Source: Pseudorhodoferax aquiterrae
Lineage (GTDB): Bacteria > Pseudomonadota > Gammaproteobacteria > Burkholderiales > Burkholderiaceae_C
NCBI RefSeq assembly: GCF_014652235.1
Contig: NZ_BMYK01000005.1
Location: 124,001 to 188,000, forward strand
Length of the DNA: 64,000 nucleotides
Reading direction: 5' to 3'
The stretch's first letter is position 1; every line of letters starts with the position of its first letter. The notes under the pieces were generated by a model, which saw only the letters and a list, made by a program, of their open reading frames with translations, was not told the DNA's origin and ran no database searches. Shown in pieces: positions 26,814-35,656 of this stretch. Made by a program: the position numbers and the translations under genes.

Positions 26814-28838
26814 CTACAGCAGATGCGGCTGCGTGATGCCGTAGCGCTCCATCTGCCGGTAGATCGTGGCCCGGCAGCGCTGCAGCGTGCGCGCGGTCGA
26901 GGCGATGTTCCACTGGTTCGCCTTCAGGGCCTGCAGGAGGCGTGTCGCGCCGGCATCTTCGGCCGCGTGTGCGGCGTCGGCCGCAGGCGCGCGCAGGCCC
27001 TGTTGCACCGGTGCGGTGTCGGAGCGCTCTGCCGGCTGCGGGGCCGGCGCACCGCTGACTTCCGGCGGCAGATCCGCGACCACGACCGGCCGGTCGCCGG
27101 CTTGCGCCAGGGCGAAGCGCAGCGCGTTGCGCAGTTCGCGGATGTTGCCGGGCCAGTCGTGCGCGAGCAGGCTGCGCAGCGCCTCGGGGTCCAGGCTGGC
27201 GTTCAGGCCCAGCGTGCAAGCCTCCTCGGCGAACAGCTTGCGCACCAGGAACGCCTGGTCCTTGCGCGCACGCAAGGGCGGCAATGCCAGCGTGGCGCCC
27301 GCCAGCCGGTAGTAGAGGTCCTCGCGAAAGCGGCCATCGGCAATCGCATGGCGCAAATCGCGGTGGGTGGCCGCGATCACGTTCAGGCGCACGGCCACCG
27401 GCCGCTCCGCACCGAGCGGCAGGACCTCGGATTCCGCGAGCACGCGCAGCAAGCGTGTCTGCAGCGCCAGTGGCATGTCGCCGATCTCGTCCAGGAACAG
27501 CGTGCCGCCGTCGGACTGGGCGATCAGTCCTTTCATGCCCTTGCTCCTGCCGCCGGTGAAGCTGCCCGGCATGTAGCCGAACAGTTCGCTCTCGATCAGG
27601 CTCTCCGGGATCGACGCGCAGTTGACCGCCACGAAAGGCTGGGCGGCACGCGCGCTGTACGCATGCAGGGCGCGTGCGAGCACTTCCTTGCCGGTGCCGG
27701 TTTCGCCGCGGATCAACAGGGGCACGTGGCTGTCCACCAGGCGTTTGGACTGGTCGACGAGGCGGCGCATCACCGCGTCGTCGCCGAGCAGGCGGTCGAG
27801 TGCATCCGACCTGCGGGTGTCCGCGTGGTCCGCACTGCGCACCAGGGCCTGCGGCTTGGGGCCGTCCGTGGCCGCAGGCCCGGATGCGACCGTGCCCGCG
27901 CCCTTGGGCGGGATCAGGATCCCCTGGAATTGCGCATTCCTGTGCGAACCGCCGGCCGTGACGGGCTCGGACGCGCCGCTGCGGGCCATGCGGCGCAGCG
28001 CGTCCATTCCGATGTCCAGCAGCTGCGTGATCGGCTGGCCCACCAGATCGGCGGCAGGGCCGCCGAAGTGTCGCCTGGCTCCGGTGTTGGCGCCGCACAC
28101 GACGCCGTCGTCGTCCAGCGCGAACATCACGTGACCCGAGACCTCCACCAGCCCCGGCACGGTGCCCAGCCGCAGCACGGCATGCCTGGCAAAGCAGCGC
28201 AGGAAGTTGGCGTCCTCGATCATCTGCGCGTACATCGCGGTCAGGTGCTGGACCAGGTGCTGGCTTTCGCGCGCTTGCGGCGAATGCAGCGCGGACACGT
28301 CCAGCACGCCCAGCAGCTGGCCGCTGGGCGCGCGCAGCGGCGCTGCGGTGCAGGTCAGCGCGATGTGGGTGGCGTCGAAGTGCTCGGCCTGGTGGCAGGT
28401 GATCGTGGCCTGTTCGACCAGGCAGGTGCCCACGCCGCAGGTTCCGGCATGGGCCTCGTTCCAGTCGGCGCCGATGTACAGCCCGGCGGCCTTGAACTGC
28501 GACTCGGAGGCCGGGTTGCCGATGTAGTCGACGGTGATGCCTTCGGCATCGGTCAGCAGCAGCATGTAGCCCAGGTCGGCGACGCGGCCGTACAGGTCCT
28601 GCATGCCGGCGCGCGCGACGCGCATGAAACCGTCCATGCGCTGCTGGTGGTCGCGCACCAGATCGGAGGGCAGGATACGGGTGGGCGTCGGGCGCGTCGG
28701 GTCCAGGCCGTGCTGCTGCATGCAGCGTGTCCAGGACTTGTGGATGATGGCCTGCGGTCCGCCACCGGACAGGCTGGATGCGTTGGCAGTACCGATCCTG
28801 ACCACGTTGTCGATGTGTCTTGACCTGACGCTGGACAT
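26814..28838 (-). CDS. acoR: Sigma-54-dependent activator, AcoR type
   Basis: 674 residues. An N-terminal GAF domain (about 75-220), a PAS-like segment (about 235-300), then the AAA+ sigma-54 activation domain: Walker A GETGTGKE, the sigma-54-contact loop GYMPGSFTGG (GAFTGA variant, with Ser for Ala and Gly for Ala), Walker B GGTLFLDEIG, and RFREDLYYRL. The C-terminal Fis-type helix-turn-helix is NIASTARTLQRCRATIYRQM. The ATG at 28838 starts MSSVRSRHID. This layout is that of AcoR, activator of acetoin catabolism. It lies upstream of, and in line with, the SDR-dehydrogenase pair, its likely target. Confidence 0.92.
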   Translation of the reverse strand: MSSVRSRHIDNVVRIGTANASSLSGGGPQAIIHKSWTRCMQQHGLDPTRPTPTRILPSDLVRDHQQRMDGFMRVARAGMQDLYGRVADLGYMLLLTDAEGITVDYIGNPASESQFKAAGLYIGADWNEAHAGTCGVGTCLVEQATITCHQAEHFDATHIALTCTAAPLRAPSGQLLGVLDVSALHSPQARESQHLVQHLTAMYAQMIEDANFLRCFARHAVLRLGTVPGLVEVSGHVMFALDDDGVVCGANTGARRHFGGPAADLVGQPITQLLDIGMDALRRMARSGASEPVTAGGSHRNAQFQGILIPPKGAGTVASGPAATDGPKPQALVRSADHADTRRSDALDRLLGDDAVMRRLVDQSKRLVDSHVPLLIRGETGTGKEVLARALHAYSARAAQPFVAVNCASIPESLIESELFGYMPGSFTGGRSKGMKGLIAQSDGGTLFLDEIGDMPLALQTRLLRVLAESEVLPLGAERPVAVRLNVIAATHRDLRHAIADGRFREDLYYRLAGATLALPPLRARKDQAFLVRKLFAEEACTLGLNASLDPEALRSLLAHDWPGNIRELRNALRFALAQAGDRPVVVADLPPEVSGAPAPQPAERSDTAPVQQGLRAPAADAAHAAEDAGATRLLQALKANQWNIASTARTLQRCRATIYRQMERYGITQPHLL

Positions 28839-29006
28839 GGCTGCGACTCCTGATCTGGGTCTCGTGCGCTGGGACTCGCGGTCCCGTGGCTTCGTCGTTG
28901 CGGTCTGGCGCCGCGCACGGCGGGTGGCCGGGCCGATCGCCCGGTGGAGCATCCGCGCCGCATGATGGTGCGGTGCATCCGGTGTCTCAATTGCCGCTTT
29001 CCCTAG

Positions 29007-29049
29007 GCGACAGGTGTCGCACCGGGGCCGCTTGTCGCAGCTTGCGACT
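29007..29049. promoter_or_regulatory. Two TGTCGC palindromes upstream of acoR
   Basis: GCGACAGGTGTCGC (29007-29020) is a perfect palindrome around GG. TGTCGCA-GCT-TGCGACT (29033-29049) is near-perfect. They share the half-site with 26614-26656. They lie 170-210 bp before the acoR start and 80-120 bp before alaC. Self-regulation by AcoR is the likely meaning. Confidence 0.5.
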
Positions 29050-29128
29050 GCGTTAGCATCGCGGCGGGTCGGCCCCATTGCCGACCACGTCGCTCGGACG
29101 GTTCCGGGCGCTTACGTGAGAGTTCTCC

Positions 29129-30334
29129 ATGTCCGCATCTGCTGCAGGCAAGCGCCGTTTCGCGCGCATCGACCGCCTGCCCCCCTACGTGTTCAACATC
29201 ACGGCCGAGCGCAAGCTCGCCGCACGCCGCGCCGGCGTGGACGTGATCGACATGAGCATGGGCAACCCCGACGGGGCCACGCCGCCGCACATCGTGGCCA
29301 AGCTGGTCGAGGCCGCGCAGCGGCCCGACACGCACGGCTACTCGGCCAGCAAGGGCATCCCGCGGCTGCGCCGTGCGATCTGCCACTGGTACGAAGAGCG
29401 CTACGGCGTGGCTTTCGATGCCGACACCGAGGCCATCGTGACCATCGGCTCCAAGGAGGGCCTGGCCCACCTGATGCTGGCCACGCTGGACCGCGGCGAC
29501 ACCGTGCTGGTGCCCGACCCGAGCTACCCCATCCACATCTACGGCGCCGTGATCGCGGGTGCCGACATCCGCTCGGTGCCCATGGCGCCGGGCGTGGACT
29601 TCTTCGGCGAACTCGAGAAGGCCATCCGCGGCAGCTACCCCAAGCCCAAGATGATCGTGCTGGGCTTTCCGTCCAACCCCACGGCGCAATGCGTGGAGCT
29701 GGACTTCTTCGAGCGCGTGGTGGCGCTGGCGAAGAAGCACGACATCTTCGTCGTGCACGACCTGGCCTATGCCGACATCGTGTTCGACGGCTGGAAGGCG
29801 CCGTCCATCATGCAGGTCAAGGGCGCGCGCGACATCGCGGTGGAGTTCTTCACGCTGTCCAAGAGCTACAACATGGCGGGCTGGCGCGTGGGCTTCATGG
29901 TCGGCAACGCCGACCTCGTGGCGGCGCTGGCGCGCATCAAGAGCTACCACGACTACGGCACCTTCACGCCGCTGCAGGTGGCGGCCATCGCCGCGCTGGA
30001 GGGCGACCAGCAGTGCGTGAAGGACATCGCGCTGCAGTACCAGCGCCGGCGCGACGTGCTCTACAAGGGCCTGACCGAGGCCGGCTGGCAGGTCGAGTGC
30101 CCGAAGGCCTCGATGTACATCTGGGCGCGCATCCCCGAGGCCTACCGCGCCATGGGCTCGCTCGAGTTTTCCAAGCAGCTGCTGGACAAGGCCAAGGTCA
30201 GCGTCTCGCCCGGCATCGGCTTCGGCGACCACGGCGACGAGCATGTGCGCTTCGCCCTGATCGAGAACGAGTCGCGCATCCGACAGGCGGTGCGGGGCAT
30301 CAAGGCCATGTTCAAGGCCGACGGCCTGGTGTGA
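29129..30334 (+). CDS. alaC: Alanine transaminase (PLP-dependent aminotransferase)
   Basis: 401 residues, closely following Escherichia coli AlaC along its length ([60 protein letters not shown]). The PLP-binding Lys is in [17 protein letters not shown]. It makes alanine from pyruvate and glutamate in the cytoplasm. It is followed by an intrinsic terminator and appears to be a single-gene unit. The upstream 290 bp carry the AcoR-type palindromes, but a link to alaC is not implied. Confidence 0.96.
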   Translation: MSASAAGKRRFARIDRLPPYVFNITAERKLAARRAGVDVIDMSMGNPDGATPPHIVAKLVEAAQRPDTHGYSASKGIPRLRRAICHWYEERYGVAFDADTEAIVTIGSKEGLAHLMLATLDRGDTVLVPDPSYPIHIYGAVIAGADIRSVPMAPGVDFFGELEKAIRGSYPKPKMIVLGFPSNPTAQCVELDFFERVVALAKKHDIFVVHDLAYADIVFDGWKAPSIMQVKGARDIAVEFFTLSKSYNMAGWRVGFMVGNADLVAALARIKSYHDYGTFTPLQVAAIAALEGDQQCVKDIALQYQRRRDVLYKGLTEAGWQVECPKASMYIWARIPEAYRAMGSLEFSKQLLDKAKVSVSPGIGFGDHGDEHVRFALIENESRIRQAVRGIKAMFKADGLV

Positions 30335-30347
30335 GGGCTCGGATGCC

Positions 30348-30373
30348 GATAGTGAGCATGCGTTATCATTAGC
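30348..30373. promoter_or_regulatory. Candidate zinc-regulator site before the ZIP gene
   Basis: GATAGTGAGCATGCGTTATC is an imperfect palindrome, and GTTATCATTAGC within the region loosely resembles Zur boxes of the GTTAT-N-ATAAC type. A Zur-like gene lies at the far end of this cluster. The match is weak and the site is upstream of a terminator-like hairpin. Confidence 0.25.
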
Positions 30374-30378
30374 GCCTC

Positions 30379-30408
30379 GCGAGGGCAGCCGCCCTCGCTT
30401 TCTTTTTT
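30379..30408 (+). terminator. Intrinsic terminator after alaC / in ZIP leader
   Basis: Perfect eight-pair stem (GCGAGGGC with GCCCTCGC), four-base loop AGCC, then TTTCTTTTTTC. It is a strong Rho-independent terminator for alaC. If the ZIP promoter lies upstream of it, it would also act in the ZIP leader. Confidence 0.85.
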
Positions 30409-30427
30409 CGAAGAATCGCGCACCGCC

Positions 30428-31351
30428 ATGGATCTGCTCGGCATCCTGATCGCCACCCTGGTCGCCGGCGTCGGCAGCGTGTGGCTGGCGGCGCTGCTGC
30501 TGCGGCTGGCCGCACGCCAGCGCCGGCTTCTCGCCGACCGCCGCTACCTGCTGAGCTTTGCCGCCGGCGCGCTGCTGGCCACGGCCTTCGTGCACCTGCT
30601 GCCCGAGGCCTTCGAGAGCGGCATGAACCCCGCGCTGCTGTTCGGCGTGCTGCTGGCCGGCCTGGTGTTGTTCTTCCTGCTCGACAAGGTGGAGCTGTGG
30701 CACCACGGCCATGAGCACGCCGACCACGGCCACGCGCATGGCCAGGACCACCACCACGGCCACCACCATCACCACCACGGTGGCAAGGGCGGCAGCTGGG
30801 CCGTGCTGGCCGGCGACAGCGTGCACTGCTTCGGCGACGGCATCGTGATCGCCTCGGCCTTCGCGGTCAGCCCCGCGCTCGGGGCGGTGGCGGCGCTGGC
30901 CGTGCTCGCGCACGAGGTGCCGCACCACATCGGCGACCTCGTCGTGCTGGACGGTGGCACCGGCACGCCGCGTGTGGCCGTGCTCAAGCTGACGCTGGCC
31001 GGCATGGTCACGGCCCTGGGCGGCCTGGTCGGCTGGTGGCTGCTGGAGCGGCTGCAGGCCTGGCTCCCGTACTTTCTCGTGGTGGCCAGCAGCAGCTTCG
31101 TCTACGTCGCGCTGGCCGACCTGATCCCGCAGCTGCAGACACGGCTGACCAAGCGTCAGACGGCGGCCCAGGTCAGCTGGCTGGTGGCCGGCATCGCGAT
31201 CGTGGCCGTGGTGGGCACGCTGGCGCACCACGGCCACGACCATGGCCATGGCGACCACGACGGGCACGGCCACGACGGTGTCACGCAGCCGCACGACCAT
31301 GCAGGCGAGCACGCGCACGACCATGCGCCTGCGGCGCCGGCCTTCAAGTAG
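30428..31351 (+). CDS. ZIP-family metal transporter with His-rich loops
   Basis: 307 residues, about eight membrane helices. Transport-site motifs: HCFGDGIVIASAF in helix four and HEVPHHIGDL in helix five. A cytoplasmic loop (about 95-118) holds over a dozen His residues, and the C-terminus (about 264-300) is another His/Asp-rich tail. Both are typical metal-binding segments of zinc ZIP proteins. Predicted inner-membrane zinc uptake. The downstream ZrgA-like, ABC and Zur-like genes support a zinc role. Confidence 0.9.
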   Translation: MDLLGILIATLVAGVGSVWLAALLLRLAARQRRLLADRRYLLSFAAGALLATAFVHLLPEAFESGMNPALLFGVLLAGLVLFFLLDKVELWHHGHEHADHGHAHGQDHHHGHHHHHHGGKGGSWAVLAGDSVHCFGDGIVIASAFAVSPALGAVAALAVLAHEVPHHIGDLVVLDGGTGTPRVAVLKLTLAGMVTALGGLVGWWLLERLQAWLPYFLVVASSSFVYVALADLIPQLQTRLTKRQTAAQVSWLVAGIAIVAVVGTLAHHGHDHGHGDHDGHGHDGVTQPHDHAGEHAHDHAPAAPAFK

Positions 31352-31405
31352 GGGAACTTCCGGGCCGCTGCGGCGGTCCGCACGGTGACAACAGCACGAC
31401 GCAGC

Positions 31406-31999
31406 ATGCCCATTTCTTCTTTGCTCCCGACCCGCCGCCTGCTCGCGGCCTGCGGCCTGGCGCTGGCCCTGGCCACAACGGCGTTCGCGCAGCACGACCA
31501 CAAGGCCCACGCCCATGGCCGCATCGAACTCGACGTCGCCGTGGACGCCCAGCGCATCAGCTTGCGCATGGAATCGCCGCTGCACGACCTGCTGGGCTTC
31601 GAGCGCGCTCCGCGCTCGGTGGCCGAGCGCGGCCGCGTGACGGCGCTGGCCGAGCAGTTGCGCGCGGCCGACAAGCTGTTCGTGGTCGATGCCGCAGGCG
31701 AATGCCGGCTGGCCGATTCCGTGGTCGAGGCGCCTATGCTCGGCCTGGGCGCGGCAGCGCCGGCGGCTTCCGCCGCGTCCACGCCGGCCGCGGCGCCCGA
31801 TGCCGAGACCCATGCCGACCTGGTGCTGACGGCCAACTTCGATTGCCGCAAGGCCGCGGCCGCGCAGCACGTCGATGTGCGCCTGTTCGAGGCCTTCCCG
31901 GGCGTGCGCACGGTGGCCGCCCAGGTGGCCGGACCCAAGGGCCAGAGCCTGACGCTGCTGCGCAAGGCGGCGGCCCGCTTGCCGCTCGCAGGCAAGTGA
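31406..31999 (+). CDS. DUF2796 (ZrgA-like) periplasmic zinc-binding protein
   Basis: 197 residues from ATG 31406; a GTG at 31385 is an alternative. Signal peptide with cleavage after AFA. The mature start QHDHKAHAHGRIELDVAV and SPLHDLLGFERAPRS match the DUF2796/ZrgA family, whose Vibrio member binds zinc. A His-rich N-terminus fits that role. Two Cys (AGEC, FDC) may form a disulfide. An Ala-rich low-complexity segment separates two halves. Its stop overlaps the ABC ATPase start (GTGA). Role: periplasmic zinc binding for the following transporter, inferred from family and context. Confidence 0.85.
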   Translation: MPISSLLPTRRLLAACGLALALATTAFAQHDHKAHAHGRIELDVAVDAQRISLRMESPLHDLLGFERAPRSVAERGRVTALAEQLRAADKLFVVDAAGECRLADSVVEAPMLGLGAAAPAASAASTPAAAPDAETHADLVLTANFDCRKAAAAQHVDVRLFEAFPGVRTVAAQVAGPKGQSLTLLRKAAARLPLAGK

Positions 32000-32709
32000 G
32001 CCATCCGGTTCTCCAGGTCGAGGGGCTGCGCTTCGCCTGGCCGGGCAGCGCGGCCGACTGCCTGGACATCCCGGCCTTCACGGTCGCGGCCGGCGACACG
32101 GTGTTCGTGCACGGCCCCAGCGGTTGCGGCAAGAGCAGCCTGCTGGCGCTGGCCGCCGGCGTGCTGCTGCCCCAGCAGGGCCGCGTGCTGCTGGCCGGGC
32201 GCGACTGGCGGGGCCTCTCGCGCGCCGCGCGCGACCGCTGGCGCGTGGACCATGTGGGCATCGTGTTCCAGCAGTTCAACCTGCTGCCCTACCTGAGCGT
32301 GCTCGACAACGTGCTGCTGCCCTGTCGCTTTTCCACGCAGCGCCAGCGCGCCGCCGCGCAGCAGGGCGGCTCGGCCCGCGCGCAGGCCGGCCACTGGCTG
32401 GCGGCCATGGGGCTGGACGAGGCGCTGTGGTCGCGCCAGCCTGGCCAGCTCTCGGTGGGCCAGCAGCAGCGCGTGGCGGCGGCGCGCGCGCTGGTCGGCA
32501 TGCCGGCCCTGGTGATCGCCGACGAGCCGACCTCGGCGCTGGACGAAGACCGGCGCGATGCCTTCGTCGACCTGCTGCTGGCGGCCTGCGCGGGTGCCGG
32601 CAGCGCGCTGCTGTTCGTGAGCCACGACCGGCGGCTCGCACCGCGCTTCGGCCGCCAGGTGGCGCTGCCCGAACTCAACCGCGCGCTAGCGGGGAGGGTG
32701 GTGGCATGA
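31996..32709 (+). CDS. ABC transporter ATPase, LolD/MacB-like
   Basis: 237 residues. GTG start overlapping the upstream stop. Walker A GPSGCGKSS, Q-loop FQQFNLLPYLSVLDNV, signature QLSVGQQQRVAAARAL (Val in place of Gly), Walker B LVIADEPTSALDED, switch His in SHDRR. The Q-loop pattern and length place it with MacB/LolD-type ATPases. It pairs with the FtsX-like permease whose ATG overlaps its end. Confidence 0.9.
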   Translation: MSHPVLQVEGLRFAWPGSAADCLDIPAFTVAAGDTVFVHGPSGCGKSSLLALAAGVLLPQQGRVLLAGRDWRGLSRAARDRWRVDHVGIVFQQFNLLPYLSVLDNVLLPCRFSTQRQRAAAQQGGSARAQAGHWLAAMGLDEALWSRQPGQLSVGQQQRVAAARALVGMPALVIADEPTSALDEDRRDAFVDLLLAACAGAGSALLFVSHDRRLAPRFGRQVALPELNRALAGRVVA

Positions 32710-33962
32710 AGCCCTTCCTGGCCGTGCTGGCGCTGCGCAGCGCCTGGAACCGGCGCTTCACGCTGGCGCTGACCATCGCCTCGATCGCGCTGTCCACCTT
32801 CATGCTCTTGGGCGTGGAGCGCATCCGCAGCGACCTGCGCGACAGTTTCGCCTCGGCCGTCTCGGGCACCGATCTCATCGTGGGCCCGCGCACGGGCTCG
32901 GTGCAGTTGCTGCTGTACTCGGTGTTCCATGTCGGCGGCGCACGCAACAACATCGGCTGGAACACGGTGCAGGCGCTCAAGGCGCAGCCGGCGGTTTCCT
33001 GGGTCGTGCCGCTGTCGCTGGGCGATGCGCACCGCGGCTTTCCGGTCATGGGCACCAGCGTGGAGATCTTCGAGCGCTTCCGCCATGGCGAAGGCCAGCC
33101 GCTGCGCCTGGCGCAGGGCCAGCCGTTCGCCCAGCTGTTCGACGCCGTGATCGGCGCCGAGGTGGCCGAGCGCCTGGGCTACGGGCTGGGCCAGCGCATC
33201 ACGCTGGCCCATGGCGGTGGAGAGCTGGAGCAGGACAGCCACGCCGACAAGCCCTTCGGCGTGGTGGGCGTGCTGGCGCGCACGGGCACGCCGATCGACC
33301 GCAGCGTGCTGGTGAGCCTTCAGGCCATGGAGGCGCTGCACGCCGACTGGATCGGCGGCATCCGGTTGCCGGGGCGTGCGCCCGCGGCGCTGCCGGCCGA
33401 CCTCACGCCCAAGTCCGTCACGGCCGCGCTGGTCGGCCTCAAGAGCCGGGCGCAGGTGTTCTCGGTGCAGCGCTGGGTCAACAACTACAGCGGCGAGCCC
33501 GTCATGGGCATCCTGCCCGGCGTGGCCATGGACGAGCTGTGGGATGTGATCGGCCCGGGCGAGCAGGCGCTGCTGGCCATGTCGGGCCTGGTGGCGCTGG
33601 TCAGCATGGCGGGCCTGGTGGCCGTGGTGCTGGCCGGCCTCAACGAGCGCCGGCGCGAACTGGCCGTGCTGCGCGCCGTGGGCGCCGGCCCGGTGCAGGT
33701 CATGGGCCTGCTGGCGCTGGAAGGCCTGTGGGTCACGCTGGCCGGGCTGCTGCTGGGCCTGGCGGCGCAGTGGGCCGTCATCGCCGCCACCGGGCCCTGG
33801 CTGCAGTCGCAGTTCGGCCTCAGCCTGCAGCTGGCGCTGCCGAGCGCAGCACAATGGACCCTGTTGGCCGCCTTGCTGGTGGCCGGATTGCTGGCCAGCC
33901 TGGTGCCGGGCTGGCGAGCCTACCGTTTGTCCCTGGCCGACGGCCTGACCCCGAGGATTTGA
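32706..33962 (+). CDS. ABC transporter permease, FtsX/MacB family
   Basis: 418 residues. One helix at the N-terminus (FTLALTIASIALSTFMLLGV), a large periplasmic domain of about 240 residues, and three C-terminal helices; the FtsX-like stretch LNERRRELAVLRAVGA lies between them. This four-helix type VII layout usually does mechanical work or export rather than import. In a zinc cluster it may serve ZrgA-like binding, but direction and substrate are unknown. ATGA overlap with the ATPase. Confidence 0.9.
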   Translation: MKPFLAVLALRSAWNRRFTLALTIASIALSTFMLLGVERIRSDLRDSFASAVSGTDLIVGPRTGSVQLLLYSVFHVGGARNNIGWNTVQALKAQPAVSWVVPLSLGDAHRGFPVMGTSVEIFERFRHGEGQPLRLAQGQPFAQLFDAVIGAEVAERLGYGLGQRITLAHGGGELEQDSHADKPFGVVGVLARTGTPIDRSVLVSLQAMEALHADWIGGIRLPGRAPAALPADLTPKSVTAALVGLKSRAQVFSVQRWVNNYSGEPVMGILPGVAMDELWDVIGPGEQALLAMSGLVALVSMAGLVAVVLAGLNERRRELAVLRAVGAGPVQVMGLLALEGLWVTLAGLLLGLAAQWAVIAATGPWLQSQFGLSLQLALPSAAQWTLLAALLVAGLLASLVPGWRAYRLSLADGLTPRI

Positions 33963-33963
33963 C

Positions 33964-34518
33964 ATGTTCCAAGACCGTGACCGCATGCCGACGCGCCGGG
34001 CCGCCCTGGCCGCCTGTGCCGCTGCCTCCCTCGCGCCGCTGGCCGCCCGCGCCACGCAGTTCCGCGAGATCACCTGGACCGAGCTCGTGCCGGCCGGCTG
34101 GGACCCGTCCAAGGACCTGCAGGGCCTGAGCGCCGGCACCGGTGGCCTGCAGGACACCGACCCGCGCGCCAAGGAGCTCATGGACAAGCTGCGCGAGATC
34201 TGGGACAACGCGCCCACCGTCGCCGCCATGAACGGCATCGACGCCAAGCTGCCCGGCTACCTGGTGCCGCTGGAAGAGGGCAAGCAGGGCATCCGCGAGT
34301 TCCTGCTGGTGCCGTACTTCGGCGCCTGCATCCACACGCCGCCGCCGCCTTCCAACCAGATCCTGCTGGGCCGGGCCGAGAAGCCCTTCACGGGCCTGCG
34401 CACCATGGAGGCGATCTGGGTCTACGGCCGCCTGGAGATCGAACGTGCGCCGTCCGCGATGGGCGTGGCCGGTTACACCATGCGCGTGGCCAAGGTCGAG
34501 AAGTACCGGGAGAAGTAA
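33964..34518 (+). CDS. DUF3299 exported protein
   Basis: 184 residues. N-terminus MPTRRAALAACAAASLAPLAARA looks like a Tat or Sec signal with two arginines. Recognisable DUF3299 segments: GYLVPLEEGKQGIREFLLVP and CIHTPPPPSNQI. The latter carries the Cys-His pair conserved in the family. Function unknown. The family is often found beside DUF2796/ABC genes, consistent with metal homeostasis. It begins one base after the permease stop. Confidence 0.85.
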   Translation: MFQDRDRMPTRRAALAACAAASLAPLAARATQFREITWTELVPAGWDPSKDLQGLSAGTGGLQDTDPRAKELMDKLREIWDNAPTVAAMNGIDAKLPGYLVPLEEGKQGIREFLLVPYFGACIHTPPPPSNQILLGRAEKPFTGLRTMEAIWVYGRLEIERAPSAMGVAGYTMRVAKVEKYREK

Positions 34519-34521
34519 GGG

Positions 34522-34932
34522 GTGGAGCGCACGACCCGCCAGCGCGACGCGATCCGCCAGGCCCTGGTGCAGGCCGGCCGGCCGCTGCTGCCCACCGAGA
34601 TCCTGGCCGCGGCCCAGGCCGAGGTGCCGGCGCTGGGCATCGCCACCGTCTACCGCAACCTCAAGCAGCTGGCCGAGGCCGGCGAGGTGCAGAGCGTGGA
34701 ACTGCCCGGCGAGGCGCCGCGCTTCGAGCCGGGCGGGCACCACCACCACCACCACTTCAGCTGCACTGTCTGCCACCGCGTGTTCGACGTGCACGCCTGC
34801 CCGGGCGACATGCAGAAACTGGCGCCGCCCGGCTTCGCGGTGGAGCGCCACGAACTCACGCTGTACGGCCGCTGCGACGAGTGCGCCGCCCCCCAAGGCG
34901 GCCAGCGCCGCAAGGCCGCACGGCGAAGCTGA
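34522..34932 (+). CDS. zur: Fur-family regulator, probably Zur
   Basis: 136 residues. GTG start preceded by AAGGGG. DNA-binding winged helix (TYRNLKQLAEAGEVQSVEL follows the recognition helix region), then a metal-binding stretch with six consecutive His, CTVC, and a C-terminal CDEC pair forming the structural zinc site. The natural His run is longer than the usual HHHH of the family. Last gene of the zinc cluster, so feedback control of these genes by zinc is the natural reading. Fur or PerR specificity cannot be excluded from sequence. Confidence 0.85.
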   Translation: MERTTRQRDAIRQALVQAGRPLLPTEILAAAQAEVPALGIATVYRNLKQLAEAGEVQSVELPGEAPRFEPGGHHHHHHFSCTVCHRVFDVHACPGDMQKLAPPGFAVERHELTLYGRCDECAAPQGGQRRKAARRS

Positions 34933-35030
34933 GAAAAGCGTCCGCGGACGGCCTTTTGTCCCACAATGGTCTGGCGGGCCGATGGCGAGAATGCGCTCGT
35001 CGGGCGCGCTGGCCCGCCCAAGGAGGACGT

Positions 35031-35645
35031 ATGGACAGCTTGCGAACGCGTGCGGCTCTGGCCGTCGGTCTGCTGGCAGGTGCCTGCGCTTTCGCGCAGG
35101 GCGGCAGTACCCCATCGTCGCCACCCTCCGGCCCCAACTACGAACTGCGCCGCAGCAGCTGGCTGCCGGGCGGTTATGCCGGGCTGAGCCTGGGCCGCCC
35201 GAGCTACCGGCTGGACTGCGGCATCGGCGGCTGCGACCAGCCCAACCTGTCGGGCCATGCCTACGTGGGCGGCATGTTCAGCCCCTACTTCGGTGCGGAA
35301 ATCGGCTTGCTGAGCATGGGCGAGGTCGAGCGCGCAGGCGGCGAGACCCGCGCCGAAGGGGTGAACTTCAGCCTGATGGGGCGTGCGCCGGTCGGCGCCG
35401 GGTTCGGCGTGTTCGGCCGCGTCGGCACGACCTGGGGCCGCACGCGCATCGATGCGGCGCCCGGTGCCGGCATTGCCACCGGCCGCGCGAGCGGCTGGGG
35501 GCCGGCCTACGGGCTCGGGGTGGACTGGGCCTTCAGCAACAACTGGTCGGCCGTGCTGGACTGGCAGCGCCACCGCTTCGATTACGCCGGCGACGACAAT
35601 GGCTGGGTCCGGTCCACCAGCATCGGGCTCAAGTACCGCTTCTAG
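35031..35645 (+). CDS. Outer-membrane beta-barrel protein
   Basis: 204 residues. AAGGAGG precedes the ATG. Signal peptide with cleavage after AFA. The mature part alternates hydrophobic and polar residues in Gly/aromatic-rich strands (GGYAGLSLGRPSY, GHAYVGGMFSPYFGAEIG) and ends GLKYRF, with the terminal Phe needed for Bam insertion. Resembles eight-stranded OmpA/OmpW-type barrels. One pair of Cys (DCGIGGCDQ) near the N-terminus. Function unknown. Confidence 0.85.
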   Translation: MDSLRTRAALAVGLLAGACAFAQGGSTPSSPPSGPNYELRRSSWLPGGYAGLSLGRPSYRLDCGIGGCDQPNLSGHAYVGGMFSPYFGAEIGLLSMGEVERAGGETRAEGVNFSLMGRAPVGAGFGVFGRVGTTWGRTRIDAAPGAGIATGRASGWGPAYGLGVDWAFSNNWSAVLDWQRHRFDYAGDDNGWVRSTSIGLKYRF

Positions 35646-35656
35646 ACACTGCCTCC

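Noticed and set aside
34736-34755. Six-His run resembling an affinity tag in the Fur-family gene
   Set aside because: It lies at the conserved metal-binding position of Fur/Zur proteins and fits the natural family pattern.
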